The translations under genes and the position numbers were made by a program. From Arenibacter algicola (lineage in GTDB: Bacteria > Bacteroidota > Bacteroidia > Flavobacteriales > Flavobacteriaceae): DNA of 64,000 nt. Each line of letters opens with the position of its first letter. Position 1 is the stretch's first letter. The stretch covers positions 638,968 through 702,967 of the forward strand of contig NZ_JAHKPO010000014.1 in the NCBI RefSeq assembly GCF_018860365.1, given 5' to 3'. The notes below the pieces were generated by a model. That model saw only the letters and a list, made by a program, of their open reading frames with translations. It was not told where the DNA came from and did not search any database. This document shows positions 1 through 9,257 of the stretch, one piece after another.

Positions 1-1513
1 TTAAAGAAACCTTTTTAGCAAGATCATTATCTATTTGATCAATCATCCAGAGCATTCTTTTTTGAATATGCTTATGCGTACATTTGCCTAGTTCAAAGGA
101 ATAGGCATCTATTACATGATTCTTCTCCCATTCTTTCAGGCTCCTGTAAAAAAGGGCTGGTTGGGAGAAAAAATCATTGAAACTTTCACTTCTTGACCTT
201 ATTTTTTTTCCATCAATGCGCTCTTCATAGGACTGGAAAGCCCCCTCGGATATTTTACTAAGAAATGGACAACCTCCCCCCAAAGTATTTGGGAAATATG
301 CGGTTTGCCCCTTGGGTATCTCCATTTGCATATGTCCATCACGCTGGTTATTGTTGGATTTTGCCACAGGCATATTAATTGGAAGTTGGTGAAAATTAGG
401 ACTACCTAACCTAGATAATTGTGTATCGCGATAAGAAAACAAACGACCCTGTAATAAAGGATCATTAGTGAAATCAATTCCTGGAACAACATTTCCTGGC
501 AGAAATGCCACCTGTTCGGTTTCCGCAAAGAAATTATCAGGATTCTTGTTCAATGTCATTTTTCCAATGATCTTTACTGGAACCATTTCTTCCGGTACTA
601 ACTTGGTGGGGTCCAATATATCAAAATCATATTTGTGTTCATCATTCTCTGGAATGATCTGCAGACCGAGTTCCCATTGGGGAAATTGCCCGGATTCGAT
701 TGCTTCCCAAAGATCACGTCTATGGAAATCGGAATCCGCACCGCTGATTTTAACCGCCTCGTCCCAAGTTACAGAATGGACCCCTAATAAAGGTTTCCAA
801 TGGAATTTCACAAAATGGGCTTCTCCTTTGTCATTAATCAATCGAAAGGTATGTATGCCAAAGCCTTCCATCATTCGAAAACTTCTAGGAATGGCCCTAT
901 CGCTCATAAGCCAAATTTGATTATGTAACGTCTCTGGGGCTAGCGAAACGAAATCGTAAAAAGTATCGTGTGCCGATGCTGCCTGTGGAATTTCTTTATT
1001 TGGTTCGGGCTTAACGGAATGTATCAAGTCAGGAAATTTAATCGCATCTTGAATAAAAAATATTGGCATGTTATTTCCTACTAGATCCCATGTTCCTTCC
1101 TCGGTATAAAATTTTACTGCGAATCCACGGACATCTCGTGCTAAGTCCGTTGAACCTTTGGAGCCGGCTACGGTTGAAAATCTCGCAAAAACAGGGGTTA
1201 TGCGGTCTGTGTCAGTGAAAATACCGGCCCTCGAATACTCTGGTATGCTTTGATATAACTCAAAATAACCATGGGCACCACTGCCTCTCGCATGCACAAT
1301 GCGTTCAGGAATCCGTTCGTGATCAAAACTATGTATTTTTTCACGTAGAATGAAGTCTTCCAATAAGGTTGATCCCCTATCCCCGGCTTTTAGGGAATTA
1401 TTGGTGTCGTTTATTTTGACTCCTTGTCGCGTGGTTAAAGGTTCATTTGAAGAATCCTTTTTATATTGGTTTAATTGCTCTATTTTGGATGAGGTACTTT
1501 TCTTTTTTTCCAT
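1..1513 (-). CDS. katE: Catalase (clade 2/KatE-like), C-terminus beyond window
   Basis: Heme catalase that breaks down hydrogen peroxide. Translated from the ATG at 1513, the frame is open for 504 codons and runs off the window start, so the C-terminus is not visible. Recognisable catalase blocks appear in order: the distal-heme segment [12 protein letters not shown] with His74, the asparagine block [12 protein letters not shown], and the proximal block with [11 protein letters not shown] carrying the heme-ligating Tyr. The N-terminal extension and a frame still open after about 500 residues suit the large-subunit (KatE/HPII) type rather than the short type. The start is the only ATG ahead of the conserved core. 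It is followed upstream by a 139-bp gap to the FAD oxidoreductase, which points the same way. Confidence 0.93.
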   Translation of the reverse strand, partial: MEKKKSTSSKIEQLNQYKKDSSNEPLTTRQGVKINDTNNSLKAGDRGSTLLEDFILREKIHSFDHERIPERIVHARGSGAHGYFELYQSIPEYSRAGIFTDTDRITPVFARFSTVAGSKGSTDLARDVRGFAVKFYTEEGTWDLVGNNMPIFFIQDAIKFPDLIHSVKPEPNKEIPQAASAHDTFYDFVSLAPETLHNQIWLMSDRAIPRSFRMMEGFGIHTFRLINDKGEAHFVKFHWKPLLGVHSVTWDEAVKISGADSDFHRRDLWEAIESGQFPQWELGLQIIPENDEHKYDFDILDPTKLVPEEMVPVKIIGKMTLNKNPDNFFAETEQVAFLPGNVVPGIDFTNDPLLQGRLFSYRDTQLSRLGSPNFHQLPINMPVAKSNNNQRDGHMQMEIPKGQTAYFPNTLGGGCPFLSKISEGAFQSYEERIDGKKIRSRSESFNDFFSQPALFYRSLKEWEKNHVIDAYSFELGKCTHKHIQKRMLWMIDQIDNDLAKKVSL

Positions 1514-1652
1514 TTTATTTAAATTTTAAAACCACATTAGTTATATAAAACTAGGAGTAAAACCTATTGTGAAGTAGCTCATTAAAATTATTTATTGCCC
1601 TTATAAATCCCAATCCACAATTCATCAGAATTATAAACGCAGACCAAAAATG

Positions 1653-2858
1653 CTACCTTCCAAATCTATAGTACTGGGATAAGTCATGCATCGTACCTTT
1701 TAATAAATCGGATATAATTTTCATTCCAATTACTGAAAAGGTAATTCCATTACCTCCGAAACCAAGTACGAAATAAGTGCTTTTAAAATCAGGATGTTCA
1801 CCTATGTACGGTAAACCATCTTTAGTTTTACCAAATGTTCCAGCCCAAGCAAAATCTGTAATAATGTTAAATGAAGGAAATATTCGATTTATGTGACGAT
1901 GTAGATGCTGTACTTTTGAATTAATCAACCCATCACGTTTTTTACTAGTTATAAAGTCCACATCTCCCCCACCAATAAGAAATCGACCATCGTCTGTAGC
2001 TCTCATATAAATATATGGATCGGCCGAATTCCAAAATACTGTATCCTTCAATTTTTTTGTTCCTTTCTTATCTTGTTCCCCAACAAAGGCATAGGTTGAA
2101 ACTAAATCGACAAATTTTTCTTTAATTATATTGGTGCTTTCAAAACCAGTGCAATAAATTAATTTCTTTGCCTGCAAACGATGTCCGGTTTCGGTATGGA
2201 CCATGACACCACTTTTGTTGTATTTTACATGGTCTATGGCAGTTTTATCATATATGTCTAGGCCTTTTTGACAACTGTAATGCAATAAATCGTGTGTAAA
2301 CCGGAAAGCATCCATACTTCCAGCCTGTTGTGATAATATTCCACCAAAAGTATTTTCCATTCCAAATCTTTTGTTGATGGAGTCAGATGATATCCAGGTT
2401 ACGGGTAAATTTAAATTTTGCCTTGCTTTAAATTCACTTTTCAACCAGTCGACATCTTTTTTGTAGGCTGCATAAAACAGGGATTCTTTTTTTTTGAAAC
2501 CACATCGTGACTTTATTTTCTTCGAAAGGTCTTCCAAAATATCGATGGCTTCATAACAGGCGAGATAATTTTGTTCAGCTGCTTTCTTTCCGATCATTTT
2601 TGAAAGCTCGTAAAGCGGAACATCTATTTCATATTGCAATAAGGCTGTAGTAGCAGATGTACTGCCATGACCTACCTCGCGGTGGTCAATTATTACCGTA
2701 TTATACCCATCTTGAATACATTGATAAGCCATAAGACTTCCCGTGATTCCCGCACCAATAATTATTATATCTGTTTCGATATCCGCTTTTACAGAGGGAT
2801 ATGAGTGTTTTATGCCATTTTTTATCAGCCAAAAAGGTTCGTTCGATCTTAGTTTCAT
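1653..2858 (-). CDS. FAD-dependent oxidoreductase, DadA/glycine oxidase-like (DAO family)
   Basis: A 401-aa flavoenzyme of the DAO fold. The dinucleotide-binding motif GAGITG is at residues 35-40, preceded by a hydrophobic beta strand and followed by an acidic strand end (VVIIDHRE-like pattern). Near the C-terminus a second FAD-contact motif, LGFGGNGITFS, is present, as in D-amino-acid dehydrogenases and glycine oxidases. The likely reaction is oxidation of an amine or amino acid; the substrate cannot be told from sequence. It has no signal peptide. It lies upstream of the catalase on the same strand, so any peroxide it makes could be removed by its neighbour (inference). Length is normal for the family. 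Confidence 0.85.
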   Translation of the reverse strand: MKLRSNEPFWLIKNGIKHSYPSVKADIETDIIIIGAGITGSLMAYQCIQDGYNTVIIDHREVGHGSTSATTALLQYEIDVPLYELSKMIGKKAAEQNYLACYEAIDILEDLSKKIKSRCGFKKKESLFYAAYKKDVDWLKSEFKARQNLNLPVTWISSDSINKRFGMENTFGGILSQQAGSMDAFRFTHDLLHYSCQKGLDIYDKTAIDHVKYNKSGVMVHTETGHRLQAKKLIYCTGFESTNIIKEKFVDLVSTYAFVGEQDKKGTKKLKDTVFWNSADPYIYMRATDDGRFLIGGGDVDFITSKKRDGLINSKVQHLHRHINRIFPSFNIITDFAWAGTFGKTKDGLPYIGEHPDFKSTYFVLGFGGNGITFSVIGMKIISDLLKGTMHDLSQYYRFGR

Positions 2859-3243
2859 TAAAAATTACTTTAAATTTTTGTCAATCAAAATTCCCTGCCA
2901 TCAGAGTAAATAAATTTATTCATTTGTCTTGTCATGCATTGTTCCTATTAAATTATTATTAACTCTTTCAAATGAACAGACGTGAACAGGAAACATTATC
3001 AAGGAAATGATAGTATATATCAAATCCCATAAAATAATAACAGAAAACTTTTCATAATGAGATATATTTTAGTTACAAAAAATTTTATAACGAGTATTAG
3101 TCGGGGTCAGGTATTAGTGCAAAACTTAAACTTTTAATTAAGCTCACTTTTTTTGTTATCGTATCAATATTTTTCAAATGCTTAATATTTATTTGCTGAA
3201 GAACTCAATTGTAAAATATATATATAACTAAAAAGAGCAATAC
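2859..3243. other. Intergenic, divergent promoter region
   Basis: A 385-bp A/T-rich spacer between the leftward FAD oxidoreductase and the rightward SDR gene. It must hold both promoters, but I see no clear -33/-7 pair or operator. No coding frame with recognisable content was found. Confidence 0.5.
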
Positions 3244-4101
3244 ATGGAAAATATCAAAATAAAAAATCATGAAGAGCAGTCTCATCAACCAGGTCAACAA
3301 TATTTAATGGATACGGAGCCTGTAACCATCCGAGACGATTATAAAGGTAGTAGCAAATTAAGTGGTAAAGTAGCTCTTATTACAGGAGGTGATAGCGGGA
3401 TCGGCAGAAGTATTGCAGTGTACTTTGCCAAAGAAGGTGCGAATGTGTCTATTATATATTTAAACGAGGATCAGGATGCTCAGACCACAAAAAGTGCAGT
3501 GGAAGCAGAAGATCGAGAATGTTTGTTGATTAAAGGAGATGTAAGGGATGAAGAATTATGTAAGGCCGCTGTGCAACAAACCATTAGTAAGTTTGGTACT
3601 ATTAATATAATAGTTAATAACGCGGCAATGCAGTTTCCTGAAGAATCTATTGAGAAAATAACGACAGAGAATCTGCATTTAACATTTGAAACAAATATTT
3701 ATGCATTTTTCTATATCATCAAAGCAGCTCTTAAGTATTTAAAAAAGGATGATACAATAATTAACACTTCATCGGTCACTGCATATAGAGGGTCTGAACA
3801 TTTAATAGATTATTCTAGCACTAAAGGTGCTATATCGGCTTTTACTCGCAGTTTATCCAAATCACTGGCCCACAAGGGTATCAGGGTTAATGCGGTGGCA
3901 CCAGGCCCCATTTGGACTCCACTGATTCCGGCTACGTTCAAAGGAGATGATTTGACAAATTTTGGTAAAGACGTACCGTTGGGTCGTCCTGGCCAGCCAG
4001 CTGAGGTGGGCCCTGCATATGTTTTTCTTGCTTCCAAAGATAGTAGCTATATGACTGGACAAGTCATGCACATTAACGGTGGAGAAATTATAGGCGGGTA
4101 A
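3244..4101 (+). CDS. SDR family oxidoreductase, YghA/general-stress-like
   Basis: A 285-aa short-chain dehydrogenase/reductase. It has the extended N-terminus (QQYLMDTEP-type, about 40 residues) typical of the YghA/YhxC stress subgroup. The cofactor motif TGGDSGIG is at residues 47-54, NNAA at 126-129, and the catalytic set Ser177, Tyr190 and Lys194 is within DYSSTKGA. All catalytic residues are present, so it should be an active NAD(P)H-dependent carbonyl reductase. Substrate is unknown. It stands alone, with 312 bp of apparent spacer before the next gene. Proximity to catalase and other stress-type genes suggests stress-related expression (inference). Confidence 0.9.
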   Translation: MENIKIKNHEEQSHQPGQQYLMDTEPVTIRDDYKGSSKLSGKVALITGGDSGIGRSIAVYFAKEGANVSIIYLNEDQDAQTTKSAVEAEDRECLLIKGDVRDEELCKAAVQQTISKFGTINIIVNNAAMQFPEESIEKITTENLHLTFETNIYAFFYIIKAALKYLKKDDTIINTSSVTAYRGSEHLIDYSSTKGAISAFTRSLSKSLAHKGIRVNAVAPGPIWTPLIPATFKGDDLTNFGKDVPLGRPGQPAEVGPAYVFLASKDSSYMTGQVMHINGGEIIGG

Positions 4102-4413
4102 GATTACCTTTATAATGACTTTCATATTATATCTTCCTTGGTTTTGATCGGCATTCAAAAAGTTTATTTGTAGAAATGAATTTTCAATTCTGATATCGAC
4201 TAAAAATACTTTAACATTTTAAAATCGTTTAATATCGGAGTTATTTCTATTGGGTCAAAACTTATATTTTTAGAGATATTTCCAGTTGTTTCTGCATACT
4301 ACATTAGAAGTACTTTAAAAATAAAGAAAGAAAAGGTCAATTATACCAGCGCGACGTAGAAAAACGAAATTGATGAATGAAATGCCTACGGTTGTAAATA
4401 AAATATCATAGTT
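4102..4413. other. Intergenic, nothing recognised
   Basis: A 312-bp A/T-rich spacer between the SDR gene and the first receiver-domain gene. I saw no hairpin terminator and no coding frame other than antisense shadows of the SDR. Confidence 0.45.
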
Positions 4414-4869
4414 ATGGAGAGGAGAGAGAAAAATAAACCGGAGATATTTTCAATATATCTTGTTGATGATGATTTGGAAGATCAAGAAATTTTTATGGAA
4501 GCGATTTCCCAAATTGATACTTTAGTTGAGCTGAAAACTTTCGATAATGCAGATGAATTATTGTTATGTCTTAAGACCGATTCTTCTAACCCTGACGTAA
4601 TATTCCTGGATCTCTACATGCCACGAAAAGACGGTGAAGAATGTTTAAAAGAAATACGCGATGACAATGGTTTGGATATGATACCTATTGTTGTATACTC
4701 TACAGAGTTTGATTTGGATCGAATAGAGCATTTGTTCAGTCTGGGGGCAAATAGGTATTTGCGCAAGCCTAATTCTTATGGATCTCTAATCGCTTCTCTC
4801 GACAGAACTATAGACTCAATAAAACGCAACACTTTAGGAGGAACAGCGATTATAAATATCATAGTATAA
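4414..4869 (+). CDS. Stand-alone response-regulator receiver protein (REC 1)
   Basis: A 151-aa CheY-like receiver with no output domain. It has the acidic cluster Asp18-Asp20, the phosphoacceptor Asp66 in VIFLDLYMP, Ser96/Thr97 in VVYST and the conserved Lys118 in YLRKP. All phosphotransfer residues are present. It is the first of three similar proteins within 4.8 kb (others at 6346 and 8757), each with the same VDDD...FLDL.MP...YST...KKP layout. In Bacteroidota such proteins usually serve as phosphorelay intermediates for hybrid or PAS-type kinases (family knowledge). The large kinase at 12013 is a candidate partner (inference). Confidence 0.88.
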   Translation: MERREKNKPEIFSIYLVDDDLEDQEIFMEAISQIDTLVELKTFDNADELLLCLKTDSSNPDVIFLDLYMPRKDGEECLKEIRDDNGLDMIPIVVYSTEFDLDRIEHLFSLGANRYLRKPNSYGSLIASLDRTIDSIKRNTLGGTAIINIIV

Positions 4870-5107
4870 AATTTATTTTACCTTAAAATATACTGGAATA
4901 TTAATGGTAAGACGAATATTTCCGGGACAGCGGTTTATACAATTTTTTTGATTTAAGGTTTTATATAAGCAATGATAATTTCACCTTTTTTATAGCTTCC
5001 AAATCAATATGATAATCAATTTATGATTAGTGGCTGTCAAAAAATAAAGGAAGTATATTAATTATATACCTCCTTTTACACACTTTCTTTTAATACAAAT
5101 TTTACTT

Positions 5108-5347
5108 TCAATTGTTCCGAAGGGCATGGATCAATTCCTCCTTGTTCATCTGAGATCTACCATCGATACCTACTCTCTTGGCCTGATTGTAAAGCTCCTG
5201 TTTGGTCCACTCCTCATAGCGTTTGGCCTTACCCCCTTTTTTACCTGAATCGGGTGTGTTGGCAATACGAGCGGATTTCTCCTTGCTGTAACCCTTATCT
5301 CGTAGCGCTTGGTATTTATCTTCGTCTTTAATTCTAGGATTGGGCAT
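5108..5347 (-). CDS. Small Rho-N/DUF7218-like protein
   Basis: A 79-aa basic protein. The N-terminal half (residues 1-40) has the KDxxKYxxLRxKGYSKEKSARIANT pattern seen in small DUF7218-type proteins. The C-terminal half (about 45-78) resembles the Rho termination factor N-terminal/SAP-like helix pair, with WTKQELYNQAKRVGI and NKEELIHALRN. A nucleic-acid-binding role is plausible but unproven. It stands alone with 238 and 366 bp on either side, opposite in direction to its neighbours. Confidence 0.7.
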   Translation of the reverse strand: MPNPRIKDEDKYQALRDKGYSKEKSARIANTPDSGKKGGKAKRYEEWTKQELYNQAKRVGIDGRSQMNKEELIHALRNN

Positions 5348-5713
5348 ATTATAATATTTTAAATTAATAATTCCTTTAATTAATTGTAGTCTAATTTCCC
5401 AAAGTCCAAATAAATAAGTTAACTCGATTATGCTAATAATTAATCCAGAAAAGAAGTTGTAAATATTTAATCAAGTAATATTTCATGTCTTGTTAGTGCA
5501 GGTCTACCTAATCATTTCCACCAATACATATACTTCTCAAGATTTTAATAATCCTGGCTCTAGGTATTTAATGTTTAAAAGTCTCACAATAGGATAAACA
5601 CTGAAACTATCAGTTAAAGTCAAAAAAATAATCTTTTGTAACAAAGAATTTATTTTCGACTCGCTAATTTTCCTAAAATTTCAATTGAGAAATATTTTAA
5701 AAATAATTAGAAT
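5348..5713. other. Intergenic, divergent
   Basis: A 366-bp spacer between the leftward Rho-N-like gene and the rightward lipoprotein gene. It is strongly A/T-rich. No coding frame, repeat or hairpin that I could support. Confidence 0.45.
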
Positions 5714-6190
5714 ATGAACTTAAAAATGTATATTATTAGCGTTGTAGTCTCTGGACTTTTTATAGCTTGTAAATCTGCGAATTTGGAGCAGTCTCAAAGT
5801 TCTAAGAAGAATTCAGTTTCAGAAAAAGAAATGAAACATGTTGAAAGGACCAATAAGGCCCCCGATGATACTCACTCCCAAATTATCCACTCTGTAATAC
5901 AAAATACCAATGGGAATACTGGTGGCAACGCGAATATTATTGGCGATAAAACTGATTTATCTGCACCTATGACATTTGATAATAACAAATTGTATCAAGA
6001 TATAATGATGTCCAAAGATCAAATTCGCGAATTTGAGACTGCCATGGAAAGATTCAAAGAGAAACAAAGAAATTCACCAAATGGAGAAATGATGGGTACA
6101 ATACCTTCTGAACGTGACAGGCAGTTGGGGAGGATACTTTCTTCGGACCAATTAAAAAAATATGAAATATGGAAATCGAACAATCCATAA
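5714..6190 (+). CDS. Putative lipoprotein, unknown function
   Basis: A 158-aa protein not recognised beyond its export signal. A short hydrophobic signal ends in a lipobox GLFIAC with Cys19 as the lipidated residue. The middle is rich in Asn and Gly. Residues about 93-155 form a charged helical stretch (SKDQIREFETAMERFKEKQ) ending in a segment with LSSDQLKKYE, reminiscent of short helical repeats in periplasmic Spy-like proteins, but not enough to assign. It lies 155 bp upstream of the second receiver gene on the same strand. It might be co-regulated with the signalling genes (inference). Confidence 0.65.
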   Translation: MNLKMYIISVVVSGLFIACKSANLEQSQSSKKNSVSEKEMKHVERTNKAPDDTHSQIIHSVIQNTNGNTGGNANIIGDKTDLSAPMTFDNNKLYQDIMMSKDQIREFETAMERFKEKQRNSPNGEMMGTIPSERDRQLGRILSSDQLKKYEIWKSNNP

Positions 6191-6345
6191 TGATTATATT
6201 TTCCAATGTTATAAATTGTCCCTGACAACCATTTAGCGAGTTGTCACACTGATGCCTTCGTCAAAATCTCCAAACTTAACACCTAGCTTTCAATACTATC
6301 TAAACTTTAAAGTGTTTAAAGTGGATAAACTCATTATCTATACCT

Positions 6346-6819
6346 ATGACACATGAAAAATTTAATGTAGCAAATTACAAATTAAACCGGATTGCCCTTG
6401 TGGATGATGATCAGGACGACAGACTCCTATTCAAGGAAGCGTTTGAGGAATTGAAGATAAAGGCTGAACTTTTTTTGTTTAGTAATGGCCTTAATTTCAT
6501 AGACCATTTGAGCAGCGGGATCAAGATGCTACCAGAACTATTATTTTTGGACCTGAATATGCCGGTAATGAATGGTTTGGAATGCTTAAAATATTTAAGA
6601 ACGAATGCATCTTTCAAGGATATGTTTGTGGCTATTTATTCCACTTCCACTGCAATAACAGATTTGGAATCTACTTCGAAATATGGAGCAAACATGTTTA
6701 TTAAAAAGCCTAATAATTTTAGTGAACTCACATACATCATTAATAAATCCATATCAATTCATTTTCAACACGTTGTCTCGGGCAATAATCAGGGAGGCCA
6801 ATTTCCCTTAATACTTTAA
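6346..6819 (+). CDS. Stand-alone response-regulator receiver protein (REC 2)
   Basis: A 157-aa CheY-like receiver without an effector domain. The acidic cluster is at residues 20-22, the phosphoacceptor Asp69 is in LLFLDLNMP, Ser99/Thr100 in AIYST, and Lys121 precedes Pro122 in FIKKP. It shares the short divergent C-terminal tail seen in the other two receivers here. Complete catalytic residues imply it can be phosphorylated. The partner kinase is not adjacent. Confidence 0.88.
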   Translation: MTHEKFNVANYKLNRIALVDDDQDDRLLFKEAFEELKIKAELFLFSNGLNFIDHLSSGIKMLPELLFLDLNMPVMNGLECLKYLRTNASFKDMFVAIYSTSTAITDLESTSKYGANMFIKKPNNFSELTYIINKSISIHFQHVVSGNNQGGQFPLIL

Positions 6820-7139
6820 TCTGGTATATATTGATCATAGTAGTGGATGGAAATACTTGGTGTGGAGTTTAAATTTACTGTAGAATTTTGGGAATGCACT
6901 TTACTCATATACTATTCTTAAGAGCCCCGTTGAAGATTATACAAAAATAAAATGTTGTTACGATTAATCTTCGCTTTCAAAGGAGACCATAATCGGTCCT
7001 TAATTCTACCGAAATAATTCAGCGAGCTACATATCCCTTTTAGCCAATACTATTTTATTTACAGTAAAGTAACTTTAATTGCGCACACGTTTAAAGACTT
7101 TAAATTAAATCATTGTATTTGCTTGTATTTTTTGAACTC
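6820..7139. other. Intergenic between convergent genes
   Basis: A 320-bp spacer between the rightward receiver gene and the end of the leftward AraC regulator. No clear terminator hairpin or coding frame was seen. Confidence 0.45.
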
Positions 7140-8162
7140 TTATTCAGGAATGGGGACAGTACTTTGTTGTACCTTATACTGTTTTGGACTGCACTTATAT
7201 TTTTTCTTAAATATTTTGGAAAAATAACTTCGACTGGTAAAACCAATACTATAAACCACTTGGGAAATGTTTAAATCTGTACTTTTTATAAGTTGTTCTG
7301 CATACTTAAGACGCACTTTTCTACTATAATCGTTAACCGTTGTTCCATACAATAATTTGAAACCATATTGCAATTTACTCGGTGAGAGACCTGTTTTGGA
7401 ACAAAGTTGTGTAATGTTCAGTTGTCTATCGGGATTATTCTTTATAAATTCTGAAATTTTCCGGATGGAATCTATCTCACTGGATCTCAGATTTCCTGCC
7501 AACTTGTGCTTTTTTATATCCTCCTCATGTTGCTGAACCGCGATAGCAAGCACTTCATAAACAAGCCCTTTTAAAAACAAATTCCGTATATAACTTCGAT
7601 GCTTCATAACAGAAATTTGTTCGAGTTTTTCTGCTAATTTAAGATTGTAGGAACTAATGAATATATAATTTTTTTGGGATTGATTTTTCAACAAAGAATT
7701 TTGTAGCTGTGTTATCAAAGTAGTTCCATCTGAATTATTCTGGCGACATTTATCTATTATAAATATGGAGCATTTAACATGCTTATCGCTGTCAAAAAAT
7801 AAAATATTGCCACTATTAGGTTCATTTGTAAAAATACCAGTTCTAAAATTTTCCAGAACCCTTTTTTGTATTTCGGTTTTAAAACTATGGGAAATATGAC
7901 CTCTTGAACAATAAGCAATATAAAGTGGGGGATTTTTTTGCCCGTAGTTTTGAATAGAAAAACTTTTTCGCAAGGTTAATTCGATTTCAAGGTGAGTTAT
8001 ACCATCTTTAAATGATCTTCCACAGAATCTTCCGTTTCCTAATTTGTTGTTAAAGCTCAAAACAAATTCGTTATTTTTAACCTTAAAATATTCACCAAAA
8101 TATTGGCTTAGCTGATTAAATATATTTTGAGTGTCTGTTGACTGAATTGATATAGTTGCCAT
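7140..8162 (-). CDS. AraC-family transcriptional regulator
   Basis: A 340-aa regulator. The first about 220 residues are an unassigned sensor region. The C-terminal about 100 residues carry two helix-turn-helix units: the first around LNITQLCSKTGLSPSKLQYGFK, the second around LNISQVVYSIGFTSRSYFSKIFKK, followed by the typical KYKCSPKQYK end. The second helix pair is close to the AraC signature. It lies between two receiver genes on the opposite strand. Its 594-bp upstream region is unusually long. Targets are unknown. Confidence 0.9.
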   Translation of the reverse strand: MATISIQSTDTQNIFNQLSQYFGEYFKVKNNEFVLSFNNKLGNGRFCGRSFKDGITHLEIELTLRKSFSIQNYGQKNPPLYIAYCSRGHISHSFKTEIQKRVLENFRTGIFTNEPNSGNILFFDSDKHVKCSIFIIDKCRQNNSDGTTLITQLQNSLLKNQSQKNYIFISSYNLKLAEKLEQISVMKHRSYIRNLFLKGLVYEVLAIAVQQHEEDIKKHKLAGNLRSSEIDSIRKISEFIKNNPDRQLNITQLCSKTGLSPSKLQYGFKLLYGTTVNDYSRKVRLKYAEQLIKSTDLNISQVVYSIGFTSRSYFSKIFKKKYKCSPKQYKVQQSTVPIPE

Positions 8163-8756
8163 ACTTTTTATTTTTATAGGTTATACTTAACTATGTTTCT
8201 TAATTAACTTTTATTTAAACCGTAAAACCTTAATTGGTATAAAGTCCATCGGTCTTCCTATTAGATTATCCAAATTTCTGAAAAGAGATCAACGAAGTAT
8301 TATATAATTCATAAATTCTATTATAGAATTTTTCGTTTTAACAGAAGATTATGGAATTACAATGACAGTATTAATTTAATTGATACTAAGCTGGTTAGCC
8401 CGTAATAAACACTGGGTAATCTTAATTCTAGTTAAAAGTCTACTTTTATGGTTATTCGGTTCTGGACTGATCAATTTATTTTAATTATGAGGTGTCCCCT
8501 CAATATATTTTAAGCTCAAATGAAATTTGTTTCTCAGTATTTTAAATTCCACTTTAATCTTTTAAGTCAAAATATTGATCATTTAGTGCATATGTGATTT
8601 AAGATAGTTTCTAATTTAACATTTCCAAAATATTGCTTTATGGAGAAAATTTTTTATTCAACGAAGAGTCGATAATTAAATCTGTGGTATTTATTTACGA
8701 AACCCGGGTTCTATTTACCCACTTGATCGATCGACTAGTCATTAATATATAATGTT
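8163..8756. other. Long divergent intergenic region
   Basis: A 594-bp A/T-rich spacer shared by the AraC regulator (leftward) and the third receiver gene (rightward). No open frame of convincing content and no long inverted repeat. It is large enough to hold complex regulation or an unrecognised RNA. Confidence 0.4.
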
Positions 8757-9188
8757 ATGAAACCAATTGAAATCTTTCTTGCCGATGATGATTGTGATGA
8801 CCGCAGTTTATTCCTAGAAGCTTTAGAAGATATTCCTATTGCTACTGTTGTCACCGAGTTTGACAATGGTGTTGATTTGATGGCAGATTTATTATCTGAA
8901 ACTGAGCTGCCAAGTGCAATATTCCTCGACCTTCGCATGCCATTAATGGATGGCTTCGAATGTTTGGCCGATATTCGAAGTATATCTAAATTTTCCAACA
9001 TAAAGGTAATAATTTATTCCACTTCATTTAATGCAAAGGAGATTGATAAACTGAAAGAAGCCGGGGCGAATCAATATATAAAAAAACCAAATTCATTCAA
9101 TCAGTTGAAAACTTTATTGTTCAAGTCTATTAAACCTATACAGTCAGAGTCTAATAATTCTAATTCGGATTTCGTCGTTCTAGTTTAA
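8757..9188 (+). CDS. Stand-alone response-regulator receiver protein (REC 3)
   Basis: A 143-aa CheY-like receiver without an output domain. The acidic cluster is at residues 10-12, the phosphoacceptor Asp58 is in IFLDLRMP, Ser88/Thr89 in IIYST and Lys110 in YIKKP. It is similar throughout to the receivers at 4414 and 6346. It ends 69 bp before the GH130 gene on the same strand, so the two may be co-transcribed. Confidence 0.88.
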   Translation: MKPIEIFLADDDCDDRSLFLEALEDIPIATVVTEFDNGVDLMADLLSETELPSAIFLDLRMPLMDGFECLADIRSISKFSNIKVIIYSTSFNAKEIDKLKEAGANQYIKKPNSFNQLKTLLFKSIKPIQSESNNSNSDFVVLV

Positions 9189-9257
9189 TGAATTGTCAGG
9201 CATTGTTTGGGCAATCAACAATGGAATTGATTTAATGTATAATAAATTGAAATTATA

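Noticed and set aside
468..920. 150-codon plus-strand frame inside the catalase gene
   Set aside because: Antisense shadow; the minus strand encodes clear catalase motifs here.
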